Of a DNA stretch of 64,000 nucleotides, positions 60,468 to 64,000 are shown one piece after another (position 1 is the first letter of the stretch; the number at the start of each line of letters is the position of its first letter). The translations under genes were made by a program, and so were the position numbers. The notes beneath the pieces are model-generated. The model saw only the letters and a program-made list of their open reading frames with translations, did not search any database and was not told the origin of the DNA. Source of the stretch: Collybia mongolica (Eukaryota; Basidiomycota; Agaricomycetes; Agaricales; Clitocybaceae); NCBI GenBank assembly GCA_013420905.1, contig JAAXNY010000005.1, positions 1,674,001-1,738,000 of the forward strand. Reading direction: 5' to 3'.

Positions 60468-62616
60468 TTAGACCTCTCTGATGCAATATTAGGAACCCTA
60501 GACCCAAACACCGCCAGAGTAGTACTCCCCGCATCTGCAGTGGCTTCTCCAATAGCCTCCCATACGGTTGAGGATAATACATAGCCTTCGTCATTGTGGG
60601 GAAGATCTTTGAATTTTCCAGTCCAAAGCCAAATTAAGTTTGGGATGAGATTAGACCATATAAGATGCATGAAATCATAAGGGAATGAGGTAGGAAAAGA
60701 TAGTGAACTCAGTGTACTGAGGAGTGGAATACCCTTGATGCCATATTTAGTTGCAAGGCGTTCGGACTCTGCATTGGTTACAGCAAACTGGACTTTTTTT
60801 GCTTGTTCAATGAATAACAGATGAGTTTGTAGTGGAAGTTCTGATGCATTGTATTGTTCTTGTGGCTGTGGAAAGCCATCGCGGCACAGCGGAACATAAT
60901 GGGTTGTCACTCACGAGGATGGGGCGCAGATGCCTTTGATGGTGCACATTCTGCAAGGATAGATGGCATTGTGACCCTTCATTCGCATGACCATGGAAAC
61001 TGCAGGTATATCACCAAAAACAACAATTAGAAATGCTCGGAGAAGGAATATGGATTCAGTCAGAGCATTGAAGGCAGAAACACCAATCTTGAGCTGTAGT
61101 AATTCTTGAACTACAGGCCACAAGAAGGAATCCATATCATAGGGTTTCTTTGGCCCAGGAATTGACCCAAGTGGAATGATGTTTGCCTTGAGCATTCGCT
61201 CTTCAGGAGGAAGGTTGTAGTTAAATAGAATTAATGGCCAGGCAGTTTTGTTATGGTGCTTGAAAGGACCAAAACCATCTGTAGATAATCCCAGTGCTAT
61301 GTCGCGGGGATCTGAGAAGAACCATATAGGGAGTTCTTCATCGCCAATTGTAATATAAGTCTCCTGGAGTAATTGATAATGTGTACCATCAAAGATATCA
61401 GTCATTTTCATTGGGATATGTTTGTGCTTAGACTGATATTGCATCTTCCTGGCTTGAGCACGGCTTGAGACCATGGCGTGGAGTTGGGGGATGATAGGGA
61501 GATATTCATAATAGGAGAGGGGTGTTTTTCCATCAGCTTTGTAGCAATCCTTATTGCATTTGGGGCACTGTATAAGGGTTTTGTATGGCCCAGTGTAACA
61601 CACACATGAGGAGGTGCAACAGTCATAATGTACTGGCTGAAAACCGGAAAGAAACTGGATTCGTTTCTCTGTGTTCTTCAAACTGTTGGCTGACAGCTCA
61701 GGAAGAAGATAATGAATTTTGTTGTAAGCTTTATAAGTGAGGCCTTCTTCAATTTTGATGGTATAGAGATGGAGGATTTTTAAGTCACTCTTGTCTAATA
61801 CTTCCTCTATGAGGATATGGATCAGAGAGTGTTTCGAAGGACCTGAGTGGACACACCTAACCGCAAGGCTTCCTTCAAAAACCCCTTGCCAAGAAGATCC
61901 CACACCAAGATACCCTCTAACCCAGGCTCTGCACTTGGCATTTCATTATCACTACCGTCTTCCTCAAGATACTCATTGCTGTTGATAGAACCCTCACTGT
62001 CTGTGTCATCATTAGTATCCATATTCCACTTGTTTCCCTCATCCTCATCCTCCTTGCTGCTCTTGTCACCTTCCCCAGGGATGAACTGTTGAGTAGGATC
62101 AGGCCCCCATCTTTCCTTGCCAATTTTGTTGAGATATGCTGCAATACGATGAGAGCGGCGTGGATTGGATAACCCATAATGGTCTTCATGGTGTGGCATG
62201 GCTGATGGTGGTGATAATTCGTGAGAGTGAACATTTGATGGTCCTGCCTTGTTATCCGTTGGATAGTCAATGGGGACTAATTGCGATTGGGGGTCCTCAA
62301 TGTGCATGTTCTCCTCCCAGTCAGCATGAGCATGACTCTGGGATTGTTGATTGGTGGGCGGGCGGAATCCAGAGTTTGGTAACCTTTGTCGGGCAGGTGT
62401 AGCACGTCCTATAATTTGTTGCTTCATGGTGCAGCCTGAAGACTTCTTTCGAGGGGCTTTACTCTTAGCCGTTGAACTTGTTACCAGGAGATTGTTTTGC
62501 TCCAGAACTGCTGCAGTGAGATTTGAGCGCCCTTTGCCAAGTAGGTGCTGTGCTTCAGTCTTACGGTGAAGTCTCTCGCCACAGCCACATGCGCAAAGGC
62601 GTTGTTTATTGCCCAT

Positions 62617-63005
62617 GGTGTCTAAATGTCTTAAGTATATAAATAGATTAGTGATAGATAATGAGTTGTGAATGGCCAGACACACCAAGGTTAACATTCA
62701 GAACCTCACCACACCCTGCTATTGTTGTTTCTGATGTACAACCCGATCCTAATGGGCAGTACCCCACTGTTCAATATTGCCCTCCCCAATGAACACCTTG
62801 ATGAAGTGGCGGAACGCCGTCGTGCATGCCTGCAACAATGTTCCTAGGTTTCCTACTTCATTTAATTATTAGTCAATGTATTCCTTTCAATAATGATCAT
62901 GTTCAAATTGTATTGAAGTTCTTATTATGACTACATATTCTATATACTAACTAATAGAAATTTGTATTGACTTACCAAGGGTCTATGAGGAGGCATATCA
63001 GATAG
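62617..63005. other. Interval between divergent Tnp2-like and Spt5-like genes
   Basis: 389 bases between the two proposed start codons. It includes a coding-like piece on the plus strand near 62710-62795 (HPAIVVSDVQPDPNGQYPTV) that may be an earlier exon of the Spt5-like gene, and an AT-rich stretch (62850-62960) that could be promoter. Confidence 0.4.
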
Positions 63006-64000
63006 ATGGTGGTGGTTTGGGACAAAGAGCAAAACCATGCAGACATCGAATTGGATGACCTACCCATCAACACCATATGTGGTCCAGTTGATTTGGATTA
63101 TCCATTGCTAAGGGTCCACTGCACTGTGAGTCTTCACCACTGCATTTTGTGATACCTCTTACAGAAATACCTTATTTTCCGCCTCCAGCTGGGGAGGGAG
63201 GAGGAGGCCGTTATTTACCTCTTCCAGAATGCACTTCCAGTTCACAGGTTGCAATCAGCATTCACCCAAGATGCTATACAAGGCTGGTTTTACATTGAGG
63301 CTGCCATGAACACTGAGCTTTTGACACTTCTATATTCAGCCCCAACAATAATTTGTCCCCATGATGGTCTTTTTGGGATTAGGACAGAGGAATGGACACA
63401 ATTGCTGGATATGGAGACGCATGGAGGGTCTCCATCAATTGGAGACTGGGTCACAGTCAATCGGGGGCTATACAAAGGGGACATTGGATATGTTCTGTCT
63501 ACTGAGAACTGGGGGAAAGCTACCCTCCTTTAAATTCCCTGTCTCCCCCACTTCCCTCAAAATAAGTCCTCTTCCTCTAAGAAAAGGAAATGACCTCTTA
63601 CCCGCACAAACCCTGCCTTATTTGACCTTGGGATGGAGGTCAACACCATGGCAAATTATCCCAATGCGCGCGTTGAATATAGAGAAGATGGAACGGCCTC
63701 TGTCTTCAATTGCATATTCGACCACTCCCTTGAATGTCGAACTTATCATTTCCACTCAATTTCTGTCCCCATTGACACCAAATGATATACTTGACAAATT
63801 CTTAAGATCACCCCACCCCCATATTGCAACAGCACAATTCCCTTGCCCCGCGGAATGGAAATTCTTCGAAGGTGAAGAAGTGGTGATCAAGTTGTCAAGA
63901 AACAATGGGATTATCAAAGCTATAGGAACTTGCTCTGTGGAAATAGATCTTATGAATGGGGAGGGTCAAAAGATGTTCCGGTGGTCTAATGTGTGGAAGT
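63006..64000 (+). pseudogene. Spt5-like protein (NGN + KOW), decayed and truncated by the window end
   Basis: From ATG 63006: MVVVWDKEQNHADIELDDLP ... LDYPLLRVHCT, an intron (GTGAGT donor at 63129, acceptor CTCCAG before 63190), then LGREEEAVIYLFQNALPVHR, QSAFTQDAIQGWFYIEAAMN, resembling the Spt5 NGN domain. SIGDWVTVNRGLYKGDIGYV is a KOW motif. The frame then meets TAA at 63531-63533 and TGA at 63591-63593 with protein-like sequence between and after (YPNARVEYREDGTASVFNCI). A further frame change near 63770 leads into PNDILDKFLRSPHPHIATAQ and FPCPAEWKFFEGEEVVIKLS up to the window edge. Spt5 is a transcription elongation factor; this diverged copy lies in transposon DNA and is unlikely to be the cellular gene. 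Homology is inferred from motif order only. Confidence 0.6.

Larger units (their letters stand above)
58070..62616 (-). pseudogene. Tnp2-family (CACTA/EnSpm) transposase-like gene, disrupted
   Basis: Start MGNKQRLCACGCGERLHRKT (62616) with a Cys-rich N-terminus, then a Ser/Pro/acidic linker. An intron (61807-61856, GTGTGT..ATAG) joins EALRL to EEVLDKSDLKILHLYTIKIE. The Tnp2 core follows: IQFLSGFQPVHYDCC, WFFSDPRDIALGLSTDGFGP, WPLILFNYNLPPEERMLKAN, LGSIPGPKKPYDMDSFLWPV, FGDIPAVSMVMRMKGHNAIY, PCRMCTIKG. An in-frame TGA at 60911-60913 interrupts between CAPSS and VTTHYVPL. Reading resumes with YGIKGIPLLSTLSSLSFPTS, FPYDFMHLIWSNLIPNLIWL, SRVPNIASERSN, where a Tc1 element is inserted (58858-60465). 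Beyond it come MIAETYSVWTFYIAPTLL, an intron, TMGPVWAYWAFPMERYC-like sequence and a C-terminal end near 58070. Removing the Tc1 with one TA restores the frame exactly. Cut-and-paste DNA transposase by family; now non-functional. Confidence 0.8.

Noticed and set aside
61807..61903. Frameshift between the two halves of the Tnp2-like gene
   Set aside because: A 50-base GTGTGT..ATAG intron at 61807-61856 joins EALRL to EEVLD in phase, so no frameshift is needed.

Overview
The window is nuclear DNA of a filamentous basidiomycete, most likely an Agaricomycete. The genes are dense and cut into many short exons by introns of about 50-70 bp with GT..AG ends. The proteins look basidiomycete: a Thn1/FlbA-type DEP-RGS regulator, a Zn2Cys6 activator, and Tnp2-type (CACTA) and Tc1 transposons. 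There is no prokaryotic signal, CRISPR array or rRNA, and I found no convincing tRNA gene. All gene models were spliced by eye from codon phase and splice signals, so internal junctions carry some uncertainty.

From 0.5 to 51.1 kb the window is ordinary euchromatin. In order it holds: an NDUFA4/B12D-like mitochondrial protein; an ARA2/L-galactose-dehydrogenase-type aldo-keto reductase; a secreted proteinase-K-like subtilase; the AP-3 mu subunit; the Hsp90 co-chaperone STI1/HOP; a Zn2Cys6 transcription factor; the Nup120/Nup160 nucleoporin; a conserved gene of unknown function; a membrane cytochrome-b5-like (MAPR) protein; the DEP-RGS protein; a second conserved unknown with a coiled-coil tail; an alpha/beta-hydrolase-fold protein with an odd nucleophile region; an uncertain small gene; a p24/TMED2 (Emp24) cargo receptor divergent from RanBP1; mitochondrial ClpX divergent from Cactin; and a PHO80-like cyclin. 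Three gene-poor gaps (10.7-14.6, 22.4-25.6 and 31.9-36.0 kb) hold little that I can name. A decayed reading frame with internal stops lies at 28.4-28.8 kb.

From about 51.5 kb to the end the window changes to AT-richer, nested mobile DNA. An 82-bp tandem repeat comes first. Next is a large, nearly identical inverted duplication (about 1.6-1.7 kb arms, 52.57-58.04 kb). Each arm carries the same unidentified gene relic, a pol-III/tRNA-like sequence and blocks of small palindromes. A 5'-truncated, poly(A)-tailed non-LTR retrotransposon with a 13-bp target duplication sits in its spacer. Beyond the right arm is a Tnp2-family transposase gene on the minus strand, broken by an in-frame TGA and by an inserted Tc1 element. 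The Tc1 element has an uninterrupted DD34E transposase, roughly 211-bp inverted repeats and a TA duplication. Head to head with the Tnp2 gene is a decayed Spt5-like (NGN + KOW) gene that runs off the window edge.

The core genes do not form a pathway cluster. They are a random sample of housekeeping functions in convergent and divergent pairs. The 52-64 kb block is the most interesting part: a self-complementary locus able to give a long hairpin RNA, next to a transposase gene paired with a copy of a transcription-elongation-factor-like gene.
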